A DNA stretch of 64,000 nt from Toxonevra muliebris (GCA_963691655.1 OY829326.1:117525388-117589387), one strand, 5' to 3'; positions 23,210 through 35,406 are shown, counted from the stretch's first letter. Made by a program: numbers and translations. Notes: a model not told the origin generated them from the letters alone.

Positions 23210-23970
23210 GAATACACTTGGTTAACTAAGAACGACAGTTCTATGTCCAAATTAAAAAACTGAGTCGAGAATCATTGTTATTATTATAAATGTTACTTCG
23301 CAATTAATGTACGAATAAATTTTTATAATTCAAAGATTTTTGGCGATACATTTTCTATCTAATTGCGTAAAAAAATCTATTATACAAAGTTATCAGTGAG
23401 TACAGTGGCACAAAATGATAATACAAAGTCTCTAAATGAGAATAGAGAAAGAAGGGAAGGTTTCCAAAAAAGAGATTTGACCTTGAAATGTTTTAACAAT
23501 TTGGGTTTTGAAAAGAGAAAGTATTGGAAATTATATATATGATTGAAAACAACAAGACTTTCATTAGTCAAACCAATTTTTTATCAATTTCTAAATCAAA
23601 AAAGAACAAATCTGACTTAGACTTTAAAAACACTGTGAAAACCAGTGCTGGTATTGAGGGTACAATTGTACCTTTTGGGGTACAATTTCCAAATTATGGA
23701 ACGAAAGTACGCCTATTTTTGCAGTCCGGTTTTGGTATGTAACACCATCCATATGAAAGTATATAGATTGTTACCTTAAGGCCCTAACATACATTTTTAA
23801 AATTTTGTAGGAGCAAAAAAACATTTCCAAACAAAAGAGTAAAAATGTAAAAAAAGTTCGAAGTCCGTGGATCAAATTCTGCATATAACCCAAAGTCATT
23901 TCAAACTGTACATACGATGATGCAGTCAACCTTCAACTACCGAAAAATATTCGAAAAATAATGGTCTATA
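23210..23970. repeat. Duplicated 5' flank of the CYP28-like gene
   Basis: This sequence parallels 30190-30990 upstream of the intact first gene: ATTAATGTACGAATAAAT, TTTTTGGCGATACA, TCTAAATGAGAATAGAGA, GACTTAGAC and CATTTCA...ACTGTAC occur in the same order. It shows that the truncated copy arose from a segmental duplication including promoter DNA, not from a retroposed transcript. Confidence 0.75.
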
Positions 23971-24359
23971 GCATGGTAGAAAAATTAAGAAGGTAGATGT
24001 ATTTTAACAAGTAAGAAGAACTTTGACAATAGGGAAAACCATGGTTCAATAATAAGGTTATAGCAGCGCTACAAAAACAGAATCGACCGTATATTTTGTT
24101 TTTGTATCCAGGGTTGGAAATCCTTTTCTTCTGTCAAATTCATATCAAAACAGCTGATTTATTTTGCACTCACAATTTTTTGCTTGATTTATTTGACATA
24201 AGAATTAGTCGAATAAATCGGGAAGAAGAAGAGAGCTATGCTAGTGACATAACCATATTATTGAGCCTTGGGAAAAACATTTGTTTTGATACCATTCACT
24301 TTTTGCAACAGCGTTGTATTTTCATTTGCATAGTATTGGAAGTATTTACAAAAACAATG

Positions 24360-24800
24360 TTGAATGACCATCGAGCAAGCAGTGAAATATTCTCTGGTCG
24401 CAGCAGTCTTTCTGTACGGAGACCTCCCAATACCGAATTCTTGCCTCAATATACCATACCAACAGTAAAACATGGTGGTATGGGGTCCTCGAATTGTTGA
24501 TAACCTCAAAGACACAATGATGCCATATGCCGAATGGAATTTGCCGCTTCGATTGATATTTCAACACGATAACGACACAAAACATAAATCGAAGTCGGCA
24601 AAACAATGGTTTTAGAGCAAGGTTTTAAACTGGCCCCCTCAATTGCCAGACTTAAACCCATGGAGAACTTGTGGCGGTAGGTCACAATGGCTGCATGGGG
24701 TAATATTCCAGCCAAGACATGCCAAAAACTGATGGCATGACGCTGCTTTACTGTTTTGAAAAACAAAGGTTGCTCTACTAAATATTCAGGTAAAACTAAT
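24360..24800 (+). mobile_element. Tc1-like (DD34E-type) transposase remnant
   Basis: The plus strand shows SVRRPPNTEFLPQYTIPTVK then HGG, followed by a deletion of the middle of the gene. It resumes in other frames as PYAEWNLPLRLIFQHDND (with TKHKSKSAKQWF), a stop, then LNWPPQLPDLNPWRTCG and finally KNKGCSTKYSGKTNQI. These match the conserved order of Tc1-family transposases (RRP..TEF, FQHDNDPKH, SPDLNPIENLW, NKGY.TKY). Stops, frameshifts and altered motifs mark it as dead. No terminal inverted repeats were found. Confidence 0.8.
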
Positions 24801-25071
24801 CAAATTTTAACATTTTTTCAGATCATTGGGCTCGCCATAAATAAATTAATATCGTTTAGCTTTTCAGAGGCAAAACAAGACAAACTGAAGTATTTTCATT
24901 ATTTTAATTTTTGTTTACACTTAGTTGATAATTTATTTTCCAAACATGCTCTGTATATTATAATACTAGCAAAAATAAAAACTTAAAGCTTTAGAAAATT
25001 TATAGCTTTTGAAACTTTGCGTAAGGGCTGTTCTATTCCATCGCACACCACTGCATGAAATACCTTATGCT

Positions 25072-28000
25072 CTATTTTCTGAGTTCGTAATCCAACCAAA
25101 TGCCACCGTCTAAACGTCCCAAGAAAAACTTCGGATCCAATTTGTTATCAGTTCTGGTTTTAGGATTTACGGTAACATTGAATTTCCGCACAATCTCGGC
25201 AATAGCTGCTTTCGTTTGAATCAAAGCGAAACGCATGCCTAAAAAATTAAATATTTAAATTTTCATATTAATCTAAATCAACACAGATTTATCAAACATA
25301 AGTTTAAAAATACCAACCTAAACATATGCGTGGTCCACCACCAAAACCGTAATATAAGCCCGTATCGCTATATTTTTTAACACCACCATTTTCCTCCAAA
25401 AACCGTTCAGGTTGAAACTCGCGCGCATTCTCATAAAAATCTTCATCGTTCATAATCGAGTAAAATGGCAATACGACCGTAGCGTTCTTTTCTAATCGAA
25501 CAGTGTTGCCATTTTTATTCGTGAGTGTTATAGGTTCGGTGCAGAGTTTATATGAAAATAAAACAGGTGGAATTATGCGAATGCTCTCTGAAAAGAAATT
25601 TAGAAAAAGAGTGGGGCTTAAAATAGGTATGTAGGTATGTATTAATATATTTGCATACCATGTATGCAAGCATCCAAATAGGGTAATTCAGCAAGTGTAT
25701 CGAATTCGATTTCGCCATTCGCATTCAAATTTTTCTCAATTTCAGCACGTAGTTTTTCTTGAATTTCTGGATATCGTGCAATCTGAAATGATTTAAATGA
25801 ATTTTAAATAAAAATATCATTTGGGAAATAATTTCAACTAATCGAAATATGTATAACTGGACCGAAAAATAAATAAAGAAATATATTTACTAATAGCAAA
25901 CACTGTGCAATTACTCCTGCTGAAGTTTCAAAGCCATCTAACAAGAATGTCATAGTATGAACTGTTATTTGTAAAGCTGAATAGTTGTTCTTCTCCTGCA
26001 ATTGCAGCATATAATTTAAGAAATCAACACGCTCATGTTGATTCGGTTGCTTTTTGCGCAGATCCATTGCATTTTGTATGAGGCCTATATAAAATGTCTC
26101 CATATCTTTGGGTATAAAAGTACCCTTATAGACACATTTAAGTGCCGGAAATAATGCGGTTACTAATATATATAATATAAGACTAAAAGATTCTTGGAAT
26201 AGTTTCTTGATATTGTTCATAATGGATGAGGGTTCCTCATTAAAGCTGCCGGCTTTAATCCCTAAGACACAATCGCTCACAACTTCTGATGTGAAACGTA
26301 ATGATAACTATTAGAAATTACATATAGGGAGAAAAAATAACATTATTGAGTATCTTCATATGAATGTATATTGTTTATAATTGTGAAACTTACTTCTTTG
26401 GTATCGATGCCTTCCTTTGGTGGAACTAATGTCTGGGCTTTGAGGTATTCTGTTAGGGTATTGCATATTTTAGTTGTTACTGGATAAACTGCTTTGACCT
26501 ACAATAAAAGTACAAATAATTTTCATGCGTTCGGTACGAAATCCCTGAAAATCAAATCAAGATTCCCAAAATCAAAATCCCAAAACAAAATTTTTTTAAT
26601 GGAAATCCTCAATCTTTTTTATTTGTATTATTTTAGTTTACGCTGGCTTGTATGAAATAGGGCAAACTATCGGTTGCCAGGTAATGGATTTTTTAAAATT
26701 GCGAGAGTTTAGAGCCTTTAATATATTAAGACGATTTGTTAGGAAGTCCCACATAGAAAAAATCTAGTCTGATTTGCCAGTTTCTATATAAACTGTTTTT
26801 CACTAAGCCTGTTATACATACCACCTTGATTAAAAAGTTCCCGGAATAACCATCGTGTGGCGCACCCATCGTTCCGATTTGAGTTCTGTTAAGGTAGTAC
26901 ATCTGTTGTTGATATTCCCTCTTAATCTTAGCATCATAGCTTGATATTTGCAAAAGTTACGTAGCCAAGAGTACATCTATCTCTGTGTGTGTTGGCGATT
27001 TTTTACAATTTTATTAAATTGTATTGTATTAAATTTTGCCTAAAAAACGGATTTAATGGTGCGCGAACGTTGGAAGTGTTGGATAAGTGTTTCGGCAACG
27101 ATTCTCTAAAGGAAACGGTCGTTTACCAGTGGCACGAGCGGTTCATAAGTGGTCGTGAGTCAATCGAAGATGATGAACGCAGTGGCAGACCATCGGCATC
27201 GAAAACCGACGAAAACGTTGATAAAGTAAAATAAATTTTGGTAAATTTTGGGCATTATGAGGCGTTTAGGTGAAGTCATTCGCCGAAAGAGACCAGAATT
27301 GTGGACAAAAAACTAATAACGCACCGTCGCACAATGCCATCATTATTCGTAATTTTTTGACGAAAAATGCAACAAATACCATCCAACAGCCACCGTATTC
27401 ACCTGATATGGCTCCCTGTGACTTCTTTCTACTCAATCGAGTTACAAAAACCATAACGGGGAACGCGTTTCAGCAGCCGAGAGGAAGTAATGGAAAAATC
27501 GCAGGAAGCACTAATGGGCATTCTAAAAACCGAATATAAAAAATGTTTCGAGGATTGGATCAAGCGCTGGCATAGTTGTGTTGCAGTCGATGGGGATTAC
27601 TTTGAAGGGGACAATACAGATTTAGATGATTAAACTTGTATTTTTAATTTTCTGAATAAATTCCGGTAACTTTTTGATCAAGGTGGTAATTAGATTTTGA
27701 TTTAAGTTTCATAGTCTACTAAAAATATAACTAGATGATATTTGCCTAATTTGGAGGAGGCTCTCATTAGTCTGTATCAAGCCTAAACTAGACTAGTAAA
27801 CTTTTCGAGAATACGAGTAGTTCCTCGTTAAGACAACTAGGATGGTGAAGTTCTAGTGAAGTTTTAGTTGGAAAATCGCTAGCAAAAACTAACCAAATAA
27901 TAAATTGACTCAATCATGCATTATGTGAAGTGATTCTTCATTTCAAAATTTGTATTGATAAAAGGCTGTCGAGAAGCCCACTAAATGCTAAAAGAGACTG

Positions 28001-30181
28001 TAGAAAAAGTAGACAAAATGACGGTGATTTGGAATAATAATACGGTAAATTGGAAGTCGAGGGAGGGTGATACGTTTTGTTATGTTGCGTTGCGAACAGG
28101 GGGTGGGATAAAAATTGGTCGAAAATTGCGTTACGTAATATATGAACGACCCCGTGAGAATTATGAATTTGTAGATTGCGGATTTTGAATTTGGGAATTC
28201 TATAATTGGGAATTAATAATATGGAGATTTTTCTTAAAACTAACGATTTTATATTTGTAGATTCTATTTTTGGGATATCGTTAGCAAATTTTCATTAGAT
28301 TTTTTCAATATATTGTTGCGTTAATTATAAAACATACTCTGCTCATTGTCAATCCTGGTGTTACTTCAGCACGTCTCTCTTTCCATTTTTCACCAGTTAA
28401 AGCAAATGGATTATTTGCAAATATGAAATCGGATTTGTCATCAACCTGCATTTATTAGAATTAATTAAGTAATTTTTATGAATTTATTCTTTTAATATTT
28501 AATTATGTCGATTCAGTTGAAATAAATTTTGTTGCTATCAATAAATTTTGGATTAATTACATTTAATTTCGAAACCGTGGTATAGTGCTCTAGAAAGTTA
28601 ATATAGACTCTTGTCTCTGGGGTTCCGGATTCGATTCCCGACTATCCACTTATTTAAAATTACAAGAGTTTTTATTCGGTGATACTGTGTTCAATATTTT
28701 CTTCCAATTCGGCTATTGACTCGCAAATTTCGAAAAGAGCTCATATTGGATTTTTCTCAATGTGAACTTTTTCGCTCTTTTTCTATGTACACAATATAGA
28801 CCGATGTTCTATGACCGAGAAGGTCTCATATCTGGTTTTCTTAGTGGTTCAAAAGAAATTTAGTTTTTTGTATCTCTTGTAATATCCGATATCAGCCCTT
28901 TTCGAAATTTGCGATTCAATTCTATTGAATACAAAATTTAATCAGTATCGACATTCATGAACAAGTTATATGCTAAATTTAAACGCAGTCCGTTAATTAA
29001 ATTTGAATTCGTATATTTGGCACTCGTGGCGCGATCGTCAGCCATATTTTTTGTTTTCAGATATAAACTTTCATTACGCCTCATCTGTTCTTTGGCAGCG
29101 AGTGATATTTTTCCACGCGTGTGTATAATTATTATATTAGATTGACAACAATTGAAAATAATTATTTATAATAAAAACTTTTGTGTTTTTGGATAATGTA
29201 AGGGAGACTTGTTCCCGATTATGTTGGCGATACTTGATCCCGGGATCAAGCCTCCCTGCTGTGGCAGAATACAATCTAAGATTCTGGATCGTTTAAAAGT
29301 GAAGAATACTAGAGAAAATGTAATGAACCTTGTGAAAGGATAGTCTATGTCCATCTAAGCAGAATTACATAAGCCAGCCAAATTTAGCATTTTTTAATAA
29401 GATTGAATTTCTTTCATTGTACATATATTTGTGTTCTGAATCCGAATTGGGATGCAGAATTTTTCTATCATGCCAGAATTTCGAGAAAACTTAACTCCAA
29501 AAAATTTGCAGAATTTTCTTTCTACAATTATTTCACTAGTATATTTTAATCCGATTCTTAAAATCAGCAAAGTTTAGAAAAATCCTAACCAATTCTGAGA
29601 ACCGAAAGAACAAAAAATACCAATTTCTGGACAAACTGGTACAAAAATAGATGGAAACATTTTCGTAGGTCAAAAACGATTAGATAATAAAACGCTTATC
29701 ACGCGTAACATTCTTCGCGGTTATTTAACAAAATATGTTTGTTCATTATGCTTATCGGCTTATACAAATTTGTTAGCTCACCATTGTAGATATTTCATTA
29801 TCATGAAAATTTTTGAAATCATTAACCAAAACTCGACGAACTAAATTCGGATTCAATATGAGCAACTGTGGGCTTCTGCAGGTGAATACTCCAACAAAAT
29901 CTTCATCCTTTTTGTATGCACTGGAAGAAATATGAGTTTCTAAAGAAGCACAGAAATATCATAATAAAAAATTCTCACCGATAGATACCATCAAGATCAT
30001 TTGCCATATGTTGTTTTCGCGACCAAAAATTTGGATAATTACCAAGAAATGGTAACGGTTGCGGACCCTTAACACCACGTTTCTTCCAATAATCGAAATT
30101 CCATTTTAGAAATATATAACCCAAAGCGATTATGGTTAAAACAAGCAAAATCGTTATAATAAACATAATGATTTTGAGCAA
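25072..30181 (-). CDS. CYP28-like cytochrome P450, copy 1 (510 aa, 8 exons)
   Basis: The exons are join(25072..25238, 25318..25587, 25659..25782, 25891..26307, 26394..26498, 28338..28445, 29782..29920, 29979..30181); all introns are GT-AG and the frame is continuous for 1533 bases. The predicted microsomal class II monooxygenase has an N-terminal membrane anchor (about residues 5-26). Its I-helix reads DGFETSA at 309-315, the K-helix ESIR at 366-369, PERF at 425-428, and the heme loop FGGGPRICLG has its Cys ligand at 454. The ending is GGIWLDYELRK, in keeping with the CYP28 family of flies, whose members are linked to host-plant chemical tolerance. Met6 is an alternative start, matching the first Met of copies 2 and 3. 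Intron 3 carries a mariner insertion. No inactivating change was seen. Confidence 0.93.
26821..27686 (+). mobile_element. Internally deleted mariner (DD34D) in intron 3 of copy 1
   Basis: The ends are CCACCTTGATTAAAAAGTTC and an inverted match (reverse complement CCACCTTGATCAAAAAGTTA), flanked by TA (26819-26820, 27687-27688). The 866 bp length is about 430 short of a typical mariner. The plus strand encodes the N-terminal helix-turn-helix (LKNGFNGARTLEVLDKCFGN; later RESIEDDERSGRPSASKTDE). It then jumps to the catalytic end (NAPSHNAIIIRNFLTKN, PPYSPDMAPCDFFLLNRV), so the central DDE region is deleted. Not autonomous. Confidence 0.92.
28124..28153. mobile_element. Solo end of the ATTACGTAACGC TIR family
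   Basis: GAAAATTGCGTTACGTAATA followed by TATGAACGACCCC matches the right end of the element at 12938-13422. No partner end was found on the left, so only a fragment of one element remains in intron 3 of P450 copy 1. Confidence 0.55.
28577..28660 (+). mobile_element. tRNA-like SINE head in intron 2 of copy 1
   Basis: GTGGTATAGTGCTCTAG resembles an RNA polymerase III A box region, and GGATTCGATTCCCGAC about 50 bases later resembles a B box. The acceptor stem is poor, and AT-rich non-tRNA sequence follows, so a tRNA-derived SINE or tRNA relic fits better than a working tRNA. Confidence 0.5.
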
Positions 30182-30989
30182 AAATGAATGAATACACTTG
30201 ATTAACTAAGAACTACAGTTCTATGGCAAAATTCAACAACTGAATCAAGAATTATTGTTATTATTTGAATGTTTCTTTTCAATTAATGTACGAATAAATT
30301 GGTATAATTGAAAGCTTTTTGGCGATACAGCTTTTTCCCAATTGCGTAATAAAAAAATATTATAGAAATTTATCAACAAGTACAGTGGCACAAATACAAA
30401 TACAATCATGTACAAAAAGTCTCTAAATGAGAATAGAGAAATAAAGGAAAGTTTTTTAAAAAAAGATTTTGATCTTGAAATGTTTTCACAATTTAGGTTT
30501 TGAAAAATTTATTTAAAAATATATGTAAGATTTAATGAAAACTGCAGAAATGAAGGTCTTAATCCGAAAAGTTTGGGCTTTCATTTGTCAAACCAGAATT
30601 CAATGCTAAAACTGTAAAATTATTTATCATTTTCTAAATGAAATATAATCCTTAATGTTGGTTCAAATGTATTCTGAAATTTTGGAAGGCTTTTTTTCTC
30701 CGGCTACATGAATGGACAAAATTTGACTTAGACCCTAAAAACGCTGAAAAAATTAATGGAAAGTGCGTGCACTCTTGTGTAGAAGGTATAGGCCTCGGAT
30801 TGACAAAAATCATATTGAAAAATAAATAAATTTGTGCATATCCAAGATCCTTCAACCTTCAAGAGTAAAAATCTTAAAAAATCCTATCGATCGAATTTTG
30901 TATACAACTCAAATTCATTTCACACTGTACTTACCATAATACAGTTAAACTTCAATTTAGGAAAAATTTTCGAAGAATACAGCCCTATT

Positions 30990-31230
30990 GTAAGTATTCC
31001 CGAAATGAAATATCCGGGAAATTTTCTTTCTTTCCTCCGTATTCCTATAGGAAAAGAAGGAAAAAGAAATATTTAGAATAAAGCTGATAATGTTTTGTTA
31101 GTGTAAAACTTTTAATGTTCACTCCAAAATAGAAGTATTTTATTCATTTCTATGTATAGCAGAATAATAGAGGTAATCTCATCCAACATGGCACTCTCTT
31201 TTTCATTATGGACTCTACTGTTAAAACATA
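30990..31230. other. Intergenic DNA between P450 copies 1 and 2
   Basis: End of the duplicated 5' flank, then AT-rich sequence without coding signal. Confidence 0.35.
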
Positions 31231-31235
31231 AAATG

Positions 31236-31705
31236 AGAAACAGAATGTGAAGCTGAACCGTGAAGTAACAATCTGTTAAAAGTAAATTGTATACATTTTC
31301 ATTGTAATCAAACTCAATGGGTGCATTTCCCGGGTGCAAAATAAAAAAAAACTGCTTTCAAAGTGTGTCAGAAACGCATCACTGAGTGAAAATGTTTACA
31401 TTGTGTACGTTCAGAAGATAAATTGCCAACAGTTGTTTTTAAACTGTTGTGTCTTTGGAACGGCATGATGCATCATCTGTCCAATTTTTGGGAAACAACA
31501 TGTTGGCATGAAAGAGCGGAAAAATAATGTGATCACAAAAATGGCATCAGAATGCCAACAGTTGAGCTGAGCAAAAACACACAACTACGCGTTCAGAAGA
31601 CACGCTCTCCTTTGTTGGGCAACAGTTGCGCCTTCTGAACGTAACCATTTTACCTTTAACAGATTGTTACTTCACGCTTCAGCTTCACATTCTGTTCCTC
31701 ACTTA
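31236..31705. mobile_element. Fold-back/MITE element of about 470 bp
   Basis: GAAACAGAATGTGAAGCTGA at about 31236, continuing to AACAATCTGTTAAA at about 31280, is matched inverted by 31655-31700. A second nested pair, ACGTTCAGAAG near 31408 and CTTCTGAACGTA near 31632, lies inside. The interior repeats GCCAACAGTTG and has no coding capacity. It interrupts the duplicated intergenic sequence upstream of copy 1. Confidence 0.7.
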
Positions 31706-31774
31706 AATCATTTAAATCATTTTGTGTGCATGATTTAAATTCACATAAAAACCACTCACCGTTTAAAACCGTTC

Positions 31775-31890
31775 TCACTTCATAGTTTGACTGTTAAGTT
31801 TAGTTTCTGCGGATACGGATGCGCCATAATAGTGCCATGTTCATATCTCTATTTCAGTTTGACATTTCTTCAACAAAATAAGTGTTGCCT
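31775..31890. repeat. Duplicated intergenic segment (partner at 43010-43135)
   Basis: TTCTCACTTCATAGTTTGA through TTGACATTTCTTCAACAAAA and TAAGTGTTGCC recurs upstream of P450 copy 2, with small changes. It shows that the tandem duplication included DNA well upstream of the genes. Confidence 0.75.
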
Positions 31891-32103
31891 TCATTCATTG
31901 GAGTCCTTATTGTACAAAAATTAATATGATTTTCTGAGATAATTTGTTTTCCGCATACGTAGTAAACCCAATCTTATTTTTCTGCACAATTTGTTATTTT
32001 ATGAAACCAAAGAAAATATTATCTATATAAAAAAATAGGAGAAGACTTTAGCAAACTTAACTGAACTGGGCCATTAAACCGAAGTAATGATTTTTATAAA
32101 TTT

Positions 32104-32425
32104 ACAAAGACGACCTCGATAGCCTAGTGGATAGTGCACTAGACTTTCATCTGGGAGGTTCGGGTTCGATTCCCGTCTTTGTCTGGTGGTTAATTTTCAT
32201 TACTTTCTTATATTCACTATCAATATGAAGTGTATGAGAACTATAAGATAGTGTACAAGTACACACATTGGTTGGTAATGGCAAAACCACCAAGCCGATA
32301 AAAAATTACCACACCGCCGTTCGGAATCGGCGTTAAACTGTAGGTCCAACTATGTGGTATCACAATGGGCCGTTCAGGCCTAAGTGTGTCTCTCGACAGC
32401 CACTCCAACCTAACCTAACCTAACC
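32104..32425 (+). mobile_element. tRNA-derived SINE with CCTAACCTAACC tail
   Basis: The head (32104-32182) folds like a tRNA: ACAAAGAC pairs with GTCTTTGT as an acceptor stem. TAGCCTAGTGGATAGTGC is the A-box region and GGTTCGATTCCCG the B box. A non-tRNA body follows (TGGTTGGTAATGGCAAAACC, GGAATCGGCGTTAAACTG), and the copy ends in CCAACCTAACCTAACCTAACC. The long non-tRNA body and repeat tail identify a SINE, not a tRNA gene. A partial relative of its 3' end lies at 50376-50447. Confidence 0.82.
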
Positions 32426-33049
32426 AAGATTGTGAAATAAACATCGTTGAAAAATCATATACACCGTTACAAAAACCTAATACATATTTCAAGATATAAG
32501 TGCTTAATTTAATTAATTACTTACAATGAATTTATAGTTTAGAAAATACTTTTAAAGACACGTTCCTTCAGTCCGTATAATAGATGAAAATTTGAAACAT
32601 TTTGGGAATTTGGGTTTATTTTTACTTAAATCAAGTTTACAGATTGTTATTAATATAATAAAATTTCATGGGCAACATATTTCTTCAACATATTAACCCT
32701 CTATCGACCCACGTAATGGGTCCAAATAGTAAATTTTTTGAAAATGGCAAAAAGACCCATAATGTTGGTCACTAAAGGGTTAATACGTTCCAGGAAAATA
32801 TTTTACAACAAATTTTACTATAAGCTGGTGAATATACAAACAAGTTTTGATGCAAAACTAACAAGTTGTGCAATGGTTTATTATAATTAATCTGTTACAA
32901 ATGGGAAAACTTTAGGCCCGTGTAAAAAGAAAATTAGACGTAAACTTTTAAAACGTGGAGACACCTATAATTTTTTTCTCGAGTTCTACTGGAATCCACT
33001 TTCAGAACCTTGCTATTTTTTAAAAAATCGATTTTTGTCGGACAGTGCA

Positions 33050-34480
33050 ATCTACAAAATATAACAGACATATATAGAGAATTCGAGTAACTTGTTTTTC
33101 AAAATGAGTTTAAATCTGTAATTCCTTCATTTTATGAAGTTTCGTGCATATGTGAAATAGTTAGGTTGTTTTCATCGTTATTTTGCTTGGCCCTATCATA
33201 ATTTTCGCCGCACCATATTTTGTGAATAATTTAATTTATCAGGCCCACTTTAATTTGTGAGAGAGTAAGGTAAAGCTTTTTTTTTTTTTGATATTGTAAA
33301 TATGATATAATTTTTTGGTATGCAATCTTTTTATTTAATTTTGTTTTGTTTTATTATTTAATATGTGCTTGTATCGATAAAAGTTTGTACGCACTGAATT
33401 TTAATAAGGACTGTTCATTCTGAAAATAATATGTATATTGATTCAAATGTAAACATAAAGAAAATTATTAATATTCTTGTCATGGAATGTATTTAACTAA
33501 TTTATGGACTGATAAACCTAAAATTAATTGTAGCTTCTCATGTAAATCAGTTGTATGCAAAGCAGAATTTCGACCCAAGTTGTTTAGATAAATTAAGTAG
33601 AAAATCTTATCACAAAATGCTGTTTGGGAACACCTATAGGCTGAACATGGATATCCTACAAATTATGGCATGATTGTTTCTTCTTTGGACTCTGTAATCT
33701 AAAATTTGGTCTCATGTTGAGAAAATTTGTTTGGGCTTGTTTAATTTTCACAAAATATTTTTTTCAGATTTGCATTAAGTTTTTCAGGTCGTTTATTTAG
33801 CTATATTGAGGTTTATAGAATAATATCAAAATAAATGATTTTAAGTTTAATATTTACAACCACAATATAAAATTTCGTTATTTTATTGGTTCATCAATCA
33901 AACGTCGCTATTCGAAATAATAATGAAAAATTCCGTATTCAATTTATTATAGTTAAGTAAACTTTGTTAAAAAATTCCACACCCTTTTCGACAAGGAATT
34001 AATTTGCGATTACCATAGTGTGGTAATGTAATACCTACAAAAATCAAATTGAACGATTATATTAATATTTCAAATTCCATCCAATTACCAAAACGGTAAG
34101 CCATAAGATTTTTTTATGAAATATTGTTTTTTGTTTTTGTAAGATGAGAGTAATTAATTAATATGTTTTTATTACGTTTTACGAGACTTAGCGTCTCGTA
34201 AAAATATTAAAACATTAGTAATACATTTGTTGTGATTTGAAACAGAATTTTTGAGTATATGTTTATATAATCGTTTACCAAATAATAACCAGTGGAAAAT
34301 GCATTTGCGCTGAATTTATAATAATTTTAAAGTTATGTAAATGCCATACAGATGTCACTTATTGGGAATTAAATTCAGTTTGCCAAACAGCCTATTTTTA
34401 CAACAAACGCTTGCTTGAAGATTTAAATTTTGAAACCCATGGATAGCCAACCACAACAAAATTTTTTCTAGGAACTTGAT
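33050..34480. repeat. 3' flank of copy 2, duplicated at 43.2-44.6 kb
   Basis: Landmarks shared with 43200-44600 occur in the same order: AGACATATA...AATTCGA, AACTTGTTTTTCA, TTTCGTGCATATGTGAAATA, TTCTTGTCATGGAATGTATT, ACCATAGTGTGGTAATGTAA and CCAAAACGGTAAGCCAT. Part of it is also present at 16.9-17.9 and 48.96-49.5 kb. Near 34174-34204 ACGAGACTTAGCGTCTCGT forms a short hairpin. No coding sequence. Confidence 0.8.
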
Positions 34481-35400
34481 CTTGTCTGATGCTTTCACAT
34501 TGCGAGACTCAAAGTAATATGTCTGCTGTCATTCATTGGCTTCAATGGCGAAGTATGACTCGACAAACATCACAGAAATTCACGAAGAATTGGGTTTGCA
34601 AAAAATTTGGGAAAGTTACCCAACCTGATTTTAATTATTTTTGTGTAGTTTTTGGAACAAATTTTTTTGTTTTGTTTTAAATATCTAATACTTTCAAATA
34701 CTTTTCAATACTTTTCATTTATATTTTTAGAAACTTTCCAATATGCATTGAAAAATTATTTCTCCAATTTTGGGGAGAAGCTTAGTTTTCAAATTGATTT
34801 CCAATATAACTCTCAACTTGAGTTCAAACATTTTTGTAACTGTTTGCTTTCAACTTGACATCAAGTTGAGAATAAAAATGTTTCCAATCTTTGAGAAATA
34901 TTATAGTTTTCAATTGAATATCCAACATTTTTCTCCACATGAAACCAAACATTTATCTCAAGCTTGACTACTATTTGAGTTAAATTTGAGATATTATTTA
35001 CAACTTTTATACACTAGTATGGCAGCACTGTTCATTTCTCACATAATTTTTATTTGTGCGAAAGATTTGTGGAAATTTTGTGTTAATTCAATTCAATTGT
35101 GAAAATAAACATAGAAAACTAAGTGAGAGTGAAAAAAGGAAATAAATACGTTTTATATAATATATATTTAGTATACTCCTATAATTACACTGTCCGACAA
35201 CGGTTTGCACCCATCAAGAATTCCAAAAAATCTTGAAAATAGATGTAAAAAAAATTATACCTGTATCGCCGTTTACCTGTAGCACGTCAAAATTTTGTTT
35301 AAATCGATTTTAAAGTTTTTACCTACCGTACATCTTAGCTGACTGCTGGAAAAGGTAATTAAATTACACACAACTTAACAGCTATTAAAATAAAATATAT
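34480..35400. other. Intergenic DNA downstream of P450 copy 2
   Basis: AT-rich, with several variants of CAACTTGA/TCAAGTTGAG near 34810-34975. CACTGTCCGACAA at 35189 is the inverse of TTGTCGGACAGTG at 33037, possibly ends of two unrelated copies of one TIR element. No gene. Confidence 0.4.
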
Positions 35401-35406
35401 TTTATT
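35401..35406 (-). terminator. Poly(A) signal AATAAA of P450 copy 2
   Basis: AATAAA on the minus strand, about 45 bases beyond the stop codon at 35449. The same hexamer sits about 35 bases beyond the stop of copy 3 (44868-44873), so it is conserved between paralogues. Confidence 0.65.

Larger units (their letters stand above)
26535..28290. repeat. Fold-back element in intron 3 of copy 1, interrupted
   Basis: The left arm (26545-26600) contains repeated AAAATCCC/AATCAAGATTCCCAAAATC motifs, and the right arm (28160-28290) the inverse TTTTGAATTTGGGAATT series. Between them lie the central hairpin (26635-26668), a mariner copy and a TIR-element end. The same palindrome fills intron 3 of the other two copies. 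Confidence 0.7.

Noticed and set aside
24096..24394. N-terminal part of a 134-codon plus frame as a gene
   Set aside because: Only its last ~35 codons resemble a Tc1 transposase; the rest has no similarity and is probably read-through from random sequence.
32104..32182. Functional tRNA gene
   Set aside because: Although it folds with an 8-bp acceptor stem and has A and B boxes, it is followed by a 240-base SINE body and tail rather than a pol III terminator.
32405..32425. CCTAACCTAACC run as an arthropod telomere (TTAGG) repeat
   Set aside because: It is only a few units long, sits exactly at the 3' end of a SINE, and the same run ends a LINE and another SINE fragment. Flies also lack TTAGG telomeres.
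33037..35201. A single 2.2 kb transposon bounded by TTGTCGGACAGTG and CACTGTCCGACAA
   Set aside because: The motifs face outward rather than inward, and the DNA between them is the duplicated P450 flank. They are more likely fragments of two separate copies, or chance.
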